Below are positions 39,838 to 49,492 of a stretch of DNA of 64,000 nucleotides, piece by piece (positions within the stretch are counted from its first letter, which is position 1; each line of letters begins with the position of its first letter). Position numbers and translations under genes: made by a program. The notes below the pieces were generated by a model, which did not search any database, was not told the origin of the DNA, and worked only from the letters and a program-made list of their open reading frames with translations. The DNA is from Pseudonocardia sp. CNS-004 (lineage in GTDB: Bacteria; Actinomycetota; Actinomycetes; Mycobacteriales; Pseudonocardiaceae), in assembly GCA_001942185.1 (NCBI GenBank), contig MKJV01000068.1:248001-312000 (forward strand). Reading direction: 5' to 3'.

Positions 39838-40560
39838 CGTCCACGAGATGCGACGAGCCGGTGATGAACGAGGCGTCGTCGGAGAGCAGGAAGACCACGA
39901 GCGCGGCGACCTCGTCCGGGGTGCCCACCCGGCCGACGGCGTGCTTGGCGCCCCAGGCGTCGAGCTGGCGCTGCGGGTCCTCGGGATCGAAGTGGGCGGC
40001 GTTCGCCCGCACCAGCGGGGTCGCGATCGTGCCCGGGCACACGGCCGTCACCCGGATCCCGTCCGGACCGTGGTCGAGGGCCATCGCGCGGGTCAGGGAC
40101 AGCACCGCTCCCTTGGCCGCCGCATACGCCGCGACCTCGGTCTGGGTGGCCAGCGCCTGGATCGAGGACATGTTCACGATCGCCCCGCCGCCTGCCGCAC
40201 GCAGGTGCGGGATGAGGGCATGGCACATCTCGTAGACCGACGTCAGGTTCACCCCGATGACCCGGTCCCACGTCGGGCGATCCATCTCCACGACGTCGCC
40301 GTGGACCTCCACCCCCGCGCAGTTGAAGAGCCCTCGGACCGACCCGGCGGCGGCCGCGGTCTCCGCCACGGTCGTGCAATCCGCCGTCGCGCTGACGTCG
40401 GCCTGCACGTAGGTGACCCCGTCCACCCGGTCCTGCTGGCCGGGTGACCGCAGATCGACTCCCAGCACCGTGCACCCGCGGCCGTCGCCCGCCGGGCGGC
40501 GGCCGCTCCGATCCCGGATGCCGCTCCTGTCACGACGACCACACCGTCGAGGCGACTCAT
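39815..40560 (-). CDS. SDR-family dehydrogenase 6
   Basis: About 248 residues after one repair near 40490. TGAASGIG, FNCAGV (variant NNAG), NMSSIQ, YAAAK (YxxxK) and SSHLVDGG are present. First gene of the sugar operon and divergent from iclR; CTGGAGG ribosome site. A likely sugar dehydrogenase producing a lactone. Confidence 0.82.
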
Positions 40561-40681
40561 CCTGCCTCCAGTTTGCTATCTTCAAATGGTCGTTCGGCAA
40601 TGTACAACAGGTCCCGTGCCGGGCAACGCACCGCAGGTGCCGAAGAATGCTCAGAACGGGCTGGATGGATGAGGGGCAGAC
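40561..40681. promoter_or_regulatory. Divergent promoter region of the sugar operon and iclR
   Basis: On the minus strand TTGTAC and TGAAGA lie 17 bp apart upstream of the SDR start. The region also holds the AT-richer TTCAAATGGTCGTTCGGCAA segment where an IclR protein could bind. No exact palindrome of the IclR type is visible. Confidence 0.4.
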
Positions 40682-41485
40682 GTGCAGGACGCGAAGGAGA
40701 TCGGCCGATCACCGATGCCCTCGGTGGACAAAGCACTGCGGGCGGTCATGGAACTCGCCGAGGCAGGGGTCGACGGGCTGGCCCTCGCCGACCTGGCGGA
40801 CCGGCTGTCGGTGAACCGATCGAGCCTGCACGCGACGCTCCGAGCGCTGCGGCACCGCCACTTCGTCGACCAGGACCGCGCCACCGGGCACTACGTGCTG
40901 GGCTCCAGCCTGCTCGCGGCCGCGAACCTCTACTACCGCAACTTCGACCTGCGCGGCGCGCTGCGCCCGGTTCTGGTGCGGCTCGCCGCGGAGCTGAACG
41001 AGGTGTTCCACCTCGCGATCCTCGACGGCACCGACCTGCTGTACCTGGAGAAGGTCGAGTCGCGGCGGCCGATCCAACCCGGAACCAGCATCGGGCACCG
41101 GCTCCCCGCGTTGACCACCGCGCTCGGCCGGGCGATCGTGGCAGCCACCTGTCGCGACATCGAGGACTTCCGCGCGCGATTCGCGGGGCACCTGGAACCG
41201 CGCACCGCGGCTGCCCCACGCACCCTCGACGAGGAGTGGGTGGAGATCGAGCGTGCGCAACGGCTCGGGCACGCCCGCGACGTCGAGCACAACATCGAGG
41301 GACTGACGGCGGTCGCGGTGGCGCTACGCCTCAACGGATCACCCGCGGCCGCCGTCAGCATCGTGACCTTGACCCCCGACTTCCAGGCCAGCGGCGAGGA
41401 GTACTTCGCGAACCTGCTCCGAGAGCGTCTGGCCGCCTCCCTGCCCGCCCAGCTGGAACTCGAGACGCCGCGGGGCGAGATCTGA
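40682..41485 (+). CDS. IclR-family transcriptional regulator
   Basis: 267 residues. Winged HTH (LALADLADRLSVNRSSLHAT, residues about 35-54) and the IclR effector domain with LEKVESRRPIQPGTSIGHRL and RGHARDVEHNIEG-like ending. GAGGGG ribosome site before GTG 40682. Divergent from the sugar-acid operon, which it very likely controls in response to a pathway sugar acid. Confidence 0.87.
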   Translation: MQDAKEIGRSPMPSVDKALRAVMELAEAGVDGLALADLADRLSVNRSSLHATLRALRHRHFVDQDRATGHYVLGSSLLAAANLYYRNFDLRGALRPVLVRLAAELNEVFHLAILDGTDLLYLEKVESRRPIQPGTSIGHRLPALTTALGRAIVAATCRDIEDFRARFAGHLEPRTAAAPRTLDEEWVEIERAQRLGHARDVEHNIEGLTAVAVALRLNGSPAAAVSIVTLTPDFQASGEEYFANLLRERLAASLPAQLELETPRGEI

Positions 41486-41487
41486 GC

Positions 41488-41785
41488 CTAGGCTCGCGGA
41501 GTCGGGAGCACGCGGTCGCCGATCGCCTCGACGGTTTGCAGGGCAACGTCGGCCGGGACGCCGAGCGGGGCGACGCGCAGCTGCACGCTGCTCACGCCCG
41601 CGTCGCGGAGGCGCTCCAGCCCGTCCCGCACCTCGTCGGGGCCGCCGACCAGGACCGGCTCGGCGTCCCCCGCCTCGCGGCCGATGTCCCATGCGGCCCG
41701 GTCGCGGTAGTAGGCGCGGACCCGGTCGAGGTGCCGGTCGACCCGCCCGTCGTCGGCGTGGATGACGCAGAGCCGGTTCACCGCG
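41488..41785 (-). pseudogene. C-terminal fragment of a luciferase-like oxidoreductase
   Basis: About 95 residues: VNRLCVIHADDGRVDRHLDR, PVLVGGPDEVRDGLERLRDA and GVSSVQLRVAPLGVPADVAL. This is the end of an LLM-class flavin oxidoreductase, F420-type by the VGGPDEV motif. The 5' side is cut at about 41785, where a mobile-element fragment begins on the other strand. Confidence 0.6.
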
Positions 41786-41786
41786 A

Positions 41787-42112
41787 CCGATGCCGCATGG
41801 GCCGAGTTCGAACGGCACTTCGCCCTGCGCAAGGTCGCCTACGGAAACTGCGACCGGCCCTACGGCAGCCCCTGCGCCTACGAGCACGCCTGTGTCCGCT
41901 GCCCCATGCTGCGGCCGCAGCTCAGCCGGTTGCCGTTGCTGCGCGAGCTCGAATCGAACCTGACCGAGCGGATCGCCGAGGCCCGCGATCGGGTCTGGCT
42001 CGGCGAGGTCGCTGGCCTGCAGGAAACGCTGGTCGCGCTGCGCACCAAGACCCAGCACGCCGAACGTCTCGCCGCGGCCGGCATCACCGACACCCCGCAA
42101 CCGCTGACCTGA
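41787..42112 (+). pseudogene. C-terminal fragment of a phage-type integrase/transposase
   Basis: FERHFALRKVAYGNCDRPYG, HACVRCPMLRPQLSRLP and GWLGEVAGLQET-like LGEVAGLQETLVALRTK are the cysteine-containing tail found in actinobacterial site-specific integrases of plasmid or transposon origin. The catalytic domain is gone. It is fused back-to-back with the LLM fragment. Confidence 0.6.
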
Positions 42113-42202
42113 GCCGACGGCTGATCAGGGTCTTGGGGGGTAATTGCGGCCTGGGCCGGTTGGCTGATTGTTGCCATCAATGACGGGCATCACAATCGCG
42201 CG

Positions 42203-42898
42203 ATGACGAACTTCGTTCTCGTCCACGGCGGCTGGGTCGGCGGCTGGTACTGGAGCGAGGTCGCCGACCGAATGAGGAAGGCTGGCCATCGTGTCGAGGT
42301 GATCGAGCAGCTTCCGAGCGCCGGGAACGACCCGACGGCGCTCGGCGACCTGGCCGCCGACGCGGAGGTCGTCAGGCAGGCCGTCGAGCGAGTCGGAGCG
42401 CCCGTCGTCCTCGTCGGTCAGTCCTATGGCGGGATGGTCATCACCGAACTCGCCGATCATCCGGCGGTCGCCCACAGCGTCTACGTCGCCGCGTTCTGGC
42501 CCCAGCGGGGGCAGTCGGCGATGGACGTGTTCGCGTCGGGACCGCCGCCGACATGGGTTTCGGCGCACGACGACGGCACGCTCAGGACCACCGACGATCT
42601 GGAACTGCTCCGGCAGGCACTGTGTGCCGACGTCGACGCACAGCACGCCTATCCCAGCCTGCGCCGCCTCCTGCCACAGTCAATCGCCAGCGCTACCGCC
42701 TCCAGCACCGCACCTGACCGCAGCCACCCGACGACCTACATCATCTGCGAGCAGGACCAAGCCCTTCCCCCCGCCACCCAGGAGCAGATGGCCGCTGCCG
42801 CCGACCACCGTCACCGGCTCCCGTCATCACACACACCGATGATGTCGATGCCTGACGAGCTCGCCGATCTCCTTGGCCGAGTTCACTATCTGGACTGA
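42203..42898 (+). CDS. Alpha/beta hydrolase
   Basis: 231 residues, intact. FVLVHGGWVGGWYW oxyanion loop, GQSYGG nucleophile elbow, a late acidic residue near TTYIICEQDQAL, and a histidine in RLPSSHTPMMSMP. This pattern fits the small esterase/salicylate-esterase-like group of plants and bacteria. No operon partner; it lies among gene debris. Confidence 0.8.
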   Translation: MTNFVLVHGGWVGGWYWSEVADRMRKAGHRVEVIEQLPSAGNDPTALGDLAADAEVVRQAVERVGAPVVLVGQSYGGMVITELADHPAVAHSVYVAAFWPQRGQSAMDVFASGPPPTWVSAHDDGTLRTTDDLELLRQALCADVDAQHAYPSLRRLLPQSIASATASSTAPDRSHPTTYIICEQDQALPPATQEQMAAAADHRHRLPSSHTPMMSMPDELADLLGRVHYLD

Positions 42899-43219
42899 GC
42901 AACGCCCGCCTGATCCGGCGCTGTGTCGAGCTGGGCACCGCCACGCCACACGACACCGCCAGTGCCGCGGCTTACCCCGTGGCACTGCTGGCCCGCCGGA
43001 TCGTCGCACTCACCACCGCTAGCTGATTCGCCGGATCAGCGACACGCTCACCCCCCCCACGCTCCACAGCTGATAGACCGACACGGCGTCGGACCCGACA
43101 CCGCCGCAGCGCTGCTGGTCACCGCCGGAGACGTGGCTCGATCCGAGGTTCGAGCCGACCTCGAGCCGGTGCCGCGGCCCGACGCGGCGAAACTCCCGCG
43201 CTGAGAGTTCACGGATCCA
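42899..43219. other. Debris between the hydrolase and a hairpin
   Basis: Directly after the hydrolase stop a plus-strand frame (to TGA at 43024-43026) reads ARLIRRCVELGTATPHDTAS and LLARRIVALTTAS, which looks like the end of a lost gene. The rest shows no gene. Confidence 0.35.
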
Positions 43220-43260
43220 ACGTTGAAGCGGCACCGACGATGTCGGTGCCCCTTCAACGT
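43220..43260. terminator. 19-bp stem-loop
   Basis: ACGTTGAAGCGGCACCGAC and GTCGGTGCCCCTTCAACGT pair with a single mismatch around GAT. It is placed between minus-strand genes ending at 43280 and plus-strand debris, and could terminate both. The length and near-perfection would also fit a REP-like or insertion-sequence-derived element. Confidence 0.55.
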
Positions 43261-43279
43261 GAGCTGCGGTCCGTTCGCG

Positions 43280-43460
43280 CTACGGAGCCGCTGTGGGGAC
43301 GGGTGGGCGGATCTGCTCGGGATCCGCGGAATCCAGGGGGATGAGCCGCATCATCTCCCGCCCGTCCTGCGGGAACAGCGCGGAGGGACGGACATAGAGC
43401 CAGTCGACGAAGGAGAAGTCGTGGACCTCGCGAGCGCGCAGGATGGCATTGCCGCATGAC
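43280..43460 (-). pseudogene. End of an unrecognised protein gene
   Basis: In the same frame as the amidase, after its stop, the sequence reads NAILRAREVHDFSFVDWLYV, RPSALFPQDGREMMRLIPLD and ends PPVPTAAP with TAG. It has no start codon of its own. The composition is that of a real protein; the family is unknown to me. Either a remnant or a short gene whose start was lost. Confidence 0.4.
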
Positions 43461-43474
43461 GCGCTGCACCCGGG

Positions 43475-44893
43475 TTACAGGGCCGGACGCCGATCCGCCC
43501 ACGGGCGGGCCCGCTCGATGTTCGCCGCGACGCGCAGCAGGAACGCGTCGTGGTGGTGGCGGGCCGCGATCTGCAGCCCGACCGGCCGGCCGTCGGCGGT
43601 GAACCCGGCCGGCACGCTGACCGCGGGGTTGTTGAGCATGTTGTACGGGTAGGTCATCAGCCAGCCCAGCAGCTGGTCGCGCAGCGGCGCGCCGTCCAGG
43701 TGCTCCGGCGCGAACCGGCCGTGCGGGGTGGCGGCGCACCCCACGGTGGGTGAGACGAGCACGTCGAAGTCGTCCATGAACGTGGTCCAGGAGTCCAAAT
43801 GCGCCGCGATAGCGTCGGCCCGGCCGACGTCCACGCCGGTCAGGGACTCGCCCGCGGCGATGAGCTCGATCAGCTGGTCGTCGACCTGGCCGTGCAGCGC
43901 CGCCCAGTCGAGCAGATCGTGCTCGGAGGCGAAGCCGGGGACCCAGATCCCGTTCCACATGGCCTCCGCCGCGTGCTCCCATCCGGTGGGCGTCGCGTCG
44001 ACGACGGTGGCGCCGAGCCCCTCCAGCGCGGGGAGCGCGGCTCGGCACACGGCGAGGACCTCGGGATCGACGTGCACGCCCAGGCCCAGATCCGCGGAGA
44101 ACGCTACGCGCAGCCCGCGCACGTCGCCGTCCAGCGCGGCGAGGTAGGAGTCCTGCACCCGCGGTACGGTCAGCGGGTCGGCGTGGTCCGGGCCGGCGAC
44201 GACGTCGAGCATCAGCGCGTTGTCGGCGACGGTGCGGGTGATGGGGCCGTGGTAGGCCCACGTGTAGTAGCGGCCGGCGAGGATGGTCTGCGGGACGATC
44301 CCGGTGGTGGGCTTGAGCCCGACGACCCCGCACAGCGCGGCCGGGATGCGGACCGAGCCGCCCCCGTCGCTGCCCTCGGCGAGCGGGCCGAGTCCCGCCG
44401 CGACGGCGGCGGCCGCACCGCCGCTCGAGCCGCCCGGGCTGTGGCCGGGCTTCCACGGGTTGTGCGTGGGGCCGAAGAGGTGGTTGTCCGTACCGCCGTA
44501 GTAGCCGCTCTCCGGGGTGTTGGTCTTGCCGAGGAACAGCCCGCCGGCCGCGCGCAGCCGGCGGACGATCACCGCGTCCGCGGCGGCGATGTTGTCCTTG
44601 AGCGGGATCATGCCGAACGTGGTCGGCAGGCCGGCGACGTCCGTGAGGTCCTTGATCGTGTACGGCACGCCGTGCAACGGGCCGAGCTCGGCGCCGTGCG
44701 CGACGGCCGCGGTCAGCTCGGCGGCGTCGCGCAGGACCTGATCGTGGTCGATGTGCACGACGGCGTTCACGGCCGGGTTCACGCGATCGACCCGGTCGAG
44801 GACGGCGGTCGCGATCTCAGTGGGCGACAGCTCGCCGGACCGGACCTGCGCGGCCAGCTCGGTGGCGGAGAGCCAGGCGATCTCGTCGGACAT
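43475..44893 (-). CDS. Amidase (amidase-signature family)
   Basis: 472 residues, intact. Catalytic triad region: LHGVPYTIKDL (Lys), GHSPGGSSGGAAAAVAAGL (cis-Ser in GGSSGG) and GSDGGGSVRIPAALCG (nucleophile Ser). Hydrolyses an amide to acid and ammonia in the cytoplasm. It is divergent from the luxR gene and may be its target. ATG at 44893 with GGAGGA upstream. Confidence 0.88.
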   Translation of the reverse strand: MSDEIAWLSATELAAQVRSGELSPTEIATAVLDRVDRVNPAVNAVVHIDHDQVLRDAAELTAAVAHGAELGPLHGVPYTIKDLTDVAGLPTTFGMIPLKDNIAAADAVIVRRLRAAGGLFLGKTNTPESGYYGGTDNHLFGPTHNPWKPGHSPGGSSGGAAAAVAAGLGPLAEGSDGGGSVRIPAALCGVVGLKPTTGIVPQTILAGRYYTWAYHGPITRTVADNALMLDVVAGPDHADPLTVPRVQDSYLAALDGDVRGLRVAFSADLGLGVHVDPEVLAVCRAALPALEGLGATVVDATPTGWEHAAEAMWNGIWVPGFASEHDLLDWAALHGQVDDQLIELIAAGESLTGVDVGRADAIAAHLDSWTTFMDDFDVLVSPTVGCAATPHGRFAPEHLDGAPLRDQLLGWLMTYPYNMLNNPAVSVPAGFTADGRPVGLQIAARHHHDAFLLRVAANIERARPWADRRPAL

Positions 44894-45006
44894 GGGTCCT
44901 CCTGGAGGGCGGTGTGAGCCGCGACGGTAGGCAGCCGGCTGCCGCCGGGATCCGTCGGTTGACGGATGCGACCGTCCGGACCCTCCCGATCGGCGCCGGG
45001 GCGCTC

Positions 45007-45012
45007 TACCGT
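45007..45012 (+). promoter_or_regulatory. -10 box of luxR, leaderless transcript
   Basis: TACCGT (TANNNT type) ends 6 bp before ATG 45019, which has no ribosome site. This supports the start at 45019 over the earlier GTG at 44914. Confidence 0.5.
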
Positions 45013-45018
45013 GTCGGC

Positions 45019-46002
45019 ATGTCCGCTGTGGCCGCGGCACGGGAGCTGCGGTCCTTCCTCCGGCGCCACGGCAGCCGCACTCCCGGATCGGCAGCGGTCG
45101 CCCTCGATGCGCTGACGTCCGTCGTGCCCGCGGACTGCGTGTCGCTCTCGGTGTGGGATGCAACCCGAGGGCGGCACCGGACGCTCGCATCGTCGTACCC
45201 GCGCGCGCTGACCGGGTTCTTCGACGAGCTGATGCACGCCGATCCGCTGTTCGTCCGGGTCCGGTCGTCCGGCGAGCCGACCCGCATCCGTGACATCACC
45301 GAGCGGCAGCGGCAGGGGCCGATCTTCGAACGCGTCATCCACCCGTCGGGGTTCCGGGACGGGGTCACGCACTGCCTGTTCGCGGCCGACGGGCGCTACG
45401 TCGGCATGCTGAACGCGAGCTCGGCCCGCCCCTCGATCATCGACGACGACGTGGTGGGACTGCTCGACCTGCTCGGGGATGACCTGGCTGCGGCACTCGA
45501 TCCCATCGTCCCGGCCACCGCGCCGACCGGCCGGCTGCATGACGGGGTCACCCAGGGGTTCGCGGTGCGCCCGGACGGGTCCGTCCGCTCGCTGACCCCG
45601 CGTGCACGGCCCGACCTGCTCGTCGTCGCGCCGGCGCTGGCCGCGGTCGTGCGCCGGATCGGGCGGGGCGCGCCGCCCGAGCGGCTGCACCTGATCGACG
45701 GCGATGCCGTGTACGCGGTCGAGGTCCACGGATCGGGGCACGAGGCGGTCGTCCTGCACCTGCTCGTCCCGCCGCCGTCCGGGCTCAGCGTCCGCGAACT
45801 GCAGGTGCTGGCCGGGCTGGCGCACGGCCTGACCAACGGCGAGATCGCGCACGTCCACGGCATCGGCGCCCGCACGGTGGCGACGCACGTCGAGCACGTG
45901 CTGGAGAAGACCGGCTGCCGCAACCGGGTCGAGGCCGCCTGTCACGCGGCCCGGCTGGGGATCTCGCTCTGCGTCCCGAGCCCTCGACCGCCCGGCCCGT
46001 GA
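45019..46002 (+). CDS. LuxR-family transcriptional regulator
   Basis: 327 residues from ATG 45019. N-terminal ~220 residues form a sensor region of PAS/GAF type without clear motif; C-terminal LuxR HTH is clear: LSVRELQVLAGLAHGLTNGE then IGARTVATHVEHVLEKTGCR and NRVEAACHAARLG. Divergent from the amidase. No receiver domain, so a one-component regulator responding to a small molecule. Confidence 0.82.
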   Translation: MSAVAAARELRSFLRRHGSRTPGSAAVALDALTSVVPADCVSLSVWDATRGRHRTLASSYPRALTGFFDELMHADPLFVRVRSSGEPTRIRDITERQRQGPIFERVIHPSGFRDGVTHCLFAADGRYVGMLNASSARPSIIDDDVVGLLDLLGDDLAAALDPIVPATAPTGRLHDGVTQGFAVRPDGSVRSLTPRARPDLLVVAPALAAVVRRIGRGAPPERLHLIDGDAVYAVEVHGSGHEAVVLHLLVPPPSGLSVRELQVLAGLAHGLTNGEIAHVHGIGARTVATHVEHVLEKTGCRNRVEAACHAARLGISLCVPSPRPPGP

Positions 46003-46128
46003 GAACGGCTCACGAGTTCGCCGACGATCCCGCCATCACGACGACGCGTCCCCGGGCGCCGGGTGGGGTTCTCGCCGCCGGGTACTCCGGTCTGACGAGT
46101 TCATCAACCACTGTCGAGGACCTTCCCC

Positions 46129-47467
46129 TCACTGCGGCGCGCCCTGCAGGTCCTCGGCGGCCGTTGCCGGGGGCACCACGGTGACCATGTCGACGTGCCG
46201 GGTGTCGCGCAGGCCCAGGGTGGCGAGCGTGCTGACCAGCGCCAGGAACGCCAGGTAGAACCCCAGCGCAATGCTGCCGAACGAGCCCACGAGTGCGGTC
46301 GCGACCAGCGGCGTGATGGCGCCACCGATCACCCCGGCGAGGTTGTAGGCCAGACCGGCGCCGGTGTAGCGGTACTGCGCGCTGAACAGCTCGGGCAGCA
46401 TGGCGCCGACCGGTCCGTAGGCGAAGCCGACCACGCCGAGAACCAGGCACAGGCCAAGCCCGAAGGCCCACGCCGACCCCATGTCCAGCACCGGGAAGGC
46501 GATGATGCCGATGGCGATCGACGCGATGTTGCCCGACAGCACCAGCTTCCTGCGCCCCGCCCTGTCCGACCAGATCGAGCCGATGATCGTCGTGACGGCG
46601 AAGGCGGTGCCGCCCAGGATGCCGAGGGCGAGGACCCGTCGTGCGGGGGTGCCCGAGCACGGCGGTGCCGTAGGTGGTCAGGTAGGTGACGCCGATGTAG
46701 AAGAAGCCGAACACCGTCGTCGTCATGAACGCACCGAGGACGATCTCGCGCGGCTGGCGGGTGAACACGTCGAGCACCGGCAGCTTGGCGATGGCACCGG
46801 AGCGCTTGGCCGCCGTGAAGGACTCGGTCTCCTCGATCTTCAGCCGGACGAACAGCCCCACCCCGACCAGCAGGATGCTGCCGATGAAGGGCAGCCGCCA
46901 GCCCCAGCTCAGAAAGGCCGCGTCGGACATCGTGAGCGCGGTGACGAGGAAGGTCGCGCTGGACAGCGCGAACGCCACCGACGGGCCGAGCTGGGGGTAG
47001 AGCGCATACTTGCCGCGCTCGGCCTTCGGGGCGTTCTCCGCCGCGAGCAACGTCGCGCCGGCCCACTCCCCACCCACGGCGAGACCCTGCACGATGCGCA
47101 GGACCACCAGCAGGATCGGCGCCAGGACCCCGATCGCGCTCGCCGAAGGCAAGATCCCGATGACGACCGTGGACAGGCCCATCATGAGCAGGGTGGTGAC
47201 CAGGGTCCGCTTGCGGCCGATCCGGTCGCCGTAGTGACCGAAGAGGACCGAGCCGAACGGCCGCGCCACGAACGCGACACCGAATGTCGCCAACGCGACC
47301 AGGGTGCCCTGGGCAGCCCCGAGCTCGGGGAAGAACACCTTGTTGAACACCAGTGCCGCAGCCGTGCCATAGACGAAGAAGTCGTAGAACTCGATGACCG
47401 TGCCGGTCATGCTCGCGAACGCGACCCTCGCCATGGGGTTGCGCTGCGCTGCGCGTGTGTGGGTCAT
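46129..47467 (-). CDS. MHS-family MFS transporter
   Basis: About 445 residues. TVIEFYDFFVYGTAAALVF (helix 1 signature of metabolite:H+ symporters), GHYGDRIGRKRTLV (MFS loop 2-3), LVVLRIVQGLAVGGEWAGA, and the second half with GAMLPELFSAQYRYTGAGLA. In the CCCCC run near 46645 one base seems extra (unlike most breaks here). Last gene of the aryl-CoA operon; it probably brings in the aromatic acid. Confidence 0.85.
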
Positions 47468-47520
47468 GGTGCCCTTCCATCGGAAGTGAGCTGTCGGATC
47501 ATGTGGGTACGGGGCGGGGA

Positions 47521-47856
47521 TCAGCCGGGGACGGTGCAGTGCCTCACCACGGCGATGATCGGGAGCCCTACGCTCTCGTGGCGGATGACGGTGTCGCAGA
47601 CGACCTGCCGGGCATCGCCGCTGGTCAGCGTCGACTCGGCCAGCGTCGACTCGGCCAGCAGCACCGCACCCGCGACCGGAAGCGGGCCCAGGACGTCGAC
47701 CACGTAATGGGACGCGCCCGGCCCCAGATACGGCCGGAACGCGATGCCGGCCGATTCGGCGAGCACCAGCAGGTGCCCGCTCATGAGGACGCCGTTGTCG
47801 TCGAGCATCACGCTCGTCACCGTCATGCGAGCCGAGGCCGTGCCGGTCTCGATCAT
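47521..47856 (-). CDS. Hotdog-fold thioesterase (PaaI-like)
   Basis: 111 residues, short for the family. NGVLMSGHLLVLAESAGIAF (the N-terminal helix with the usual acidic residue) and the sheet VVDVLGPLPVAGAVLLAEST. Within it a 15-bp direct tandem repeat duplicates LAEST (about 47628-47657). Starts 4 bp after the ligase stop. It would hydrolyse an acyl-CoA of the pathway. Confidence 0.65.
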   Translation of the reverse strand: MIETGTASARMTVTSVMLDDNGVLMSGHLLVLAESAGIAFRPYLGPGASHYVVDVLGPLPVAGAVLLAESTLAESTLTSGDARQVVCDTVIRHESVGLPIIAVVRHCTVPG

Positions 47857-47860
47857 GTCG

Positions 47861-49488
47861 TCAGACCGTCACCGGGGCCGGCTTGCCTGCGACGCCCAGC
47901 TCATCGAGCGCGATCTCGCGCATCCGGAACTTCTGGATCTTGCCGCTCGCGGTGGTGGGGAAGGTGTCCGTGAAGTGCCAGAGCGCCGGGATCTTCGAGC
48001 GGCTGATCCGGTCCGTGCAGAAGGCCGTGAGCTCCGCGGCGTCGAGCCGCTCCCCCTCGACGGGGCGCACCCAGGCCATCACCTGCTCGCCGTACCGCTC
48101 GTGCGGGACGCCGATCACGTGCGCGTCGCCGACACCCGGATGGCTGCGCAGGAGCTCCTCGACCTCCCGGGGGTAGATGTTCTCGCCGCCCCGGATGATC
48201 ACGTCCTTGATCCGGCCGACGATCCGGACCGTGCCGTGCTCGTCCATCACGGCCAGGTCCCCCGTGCGCATCCACCCGGCGGGGCTGATGGCCTCGGCCG
48301 TCGCGGCGGCGTCGGCCCAGTAGCCGCGCATCACGCTGTAACCGCGGGTGCACTGCTCGCCGGGCGTCCCGACCGGGACGATCCGGCCCGTCGCCGGGTC
48401 CACGATCTTGACCTCGACGTGCGGGGTGGGGCGGCCCACCGAGTGGTCCCGGACCTCCCCCGGGTCCGAGGGCAGGGTCTGGGTGGAGATCGGCGAGGTC
48501 TCCGTCATCCCGCAGACCGTCGACAGGCCGGAGACGTGCAGCCGGGTGCGGATCGAGCCGAGCAGGTCCGGCGGGCACGGTGCCCCGCCGATCAGCCCGG
48601 TGCGCAGCGAGGTCAGGTCGGACGTCGCCAGGTCGGGGTGCTCGAGCATCGCCATGTACATCGTGGGCACGCCGTACACCGCGGTGCATCGCTCGGTGGT
48701 GATCGCTGCGAGCGTCCGCCCCGCGTCGAAGTTGCCGCCCGGCAGGACGAGTGTCGCCCCGTGGGTGCTCGCCCCGAGCGTGCCGAGGACCATGCCGAAG
48801 CAGTGGAAGAGCGGCACCGGGACGCAGACGCGGTCCCGCTCGGTGAACCCGATCTGCCCACCCACGAGATGGCCGTTGTTGAGCAGGTTGTGGTGGGTCA
48901 GGGTCGCGCCTTCGGGCGCCCGGTCGTGCCGGAGGTGTACTGGATCGCCACCGGGTCGTCGACGTCGACCCGCCGCTCGATGTCGCCCACCGCAACGGCG
49001 TCCGCCGCCTCGAACTCCTCCCAGACGTCCTCGAACGCCAGGGACTCGCGCAGCTGCGGACACTCCCCGGCGATCGCCGCGACCACTGCGGCGCAGTCGG
49101 TGTTCCGGTACCGGGCGGAGTGGAACAGCAACGCGGTGCCCGAGTGCCGCAGCGTGTAGGCGAGCTCGGCGGCCTGGTAGGTGGGGTTGAGCGCGACGAG
49201 GATCGCCCCGATGCGCGCCGCGGCGAACTGCAGGACGATCCACTCGTACCGGTTGGCGGCCCACACCCCGACCCGGTCCCCGGGCGCGATGCCCCGGGCC
49301 AGCAGCGCGCCGGCGAACCGGACGGAGCGCTCCTGCAGCTCGGCGTACGTGGCGCGGCGACCGAGTGCGAGATCGACGAGTGCCGTGGTGTCGCCGTGCC
49401 GCTCGGCCACCCGCCGCAGGTTCTCGCCGATGGTCTCGCCGAGCAGCGGCAGGTCCGCGCGGCCGTGCGCGTAGGACGGGACGGTCAT
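47861..49488 (-). CDS. Acyl-CoA ligase (AMP-binding)
   Basis: About 542 residues after adding one base near 48907. [19 protein letters not shown]-loop, GMTETSPIS, GWMRTGDLAVMDEHG and the lysine motif TTASGKIQKF. The fourth gene of the operon after oxidoreductase, DpgC-like enzyme and thioesterase; by context it activates an aryl or indole acetate. ATG at 49488; a GTG 12 bp earlier overlaps the previous stop region. Confidence 0.86.
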
Positions 49489-49492
49489 CGGG

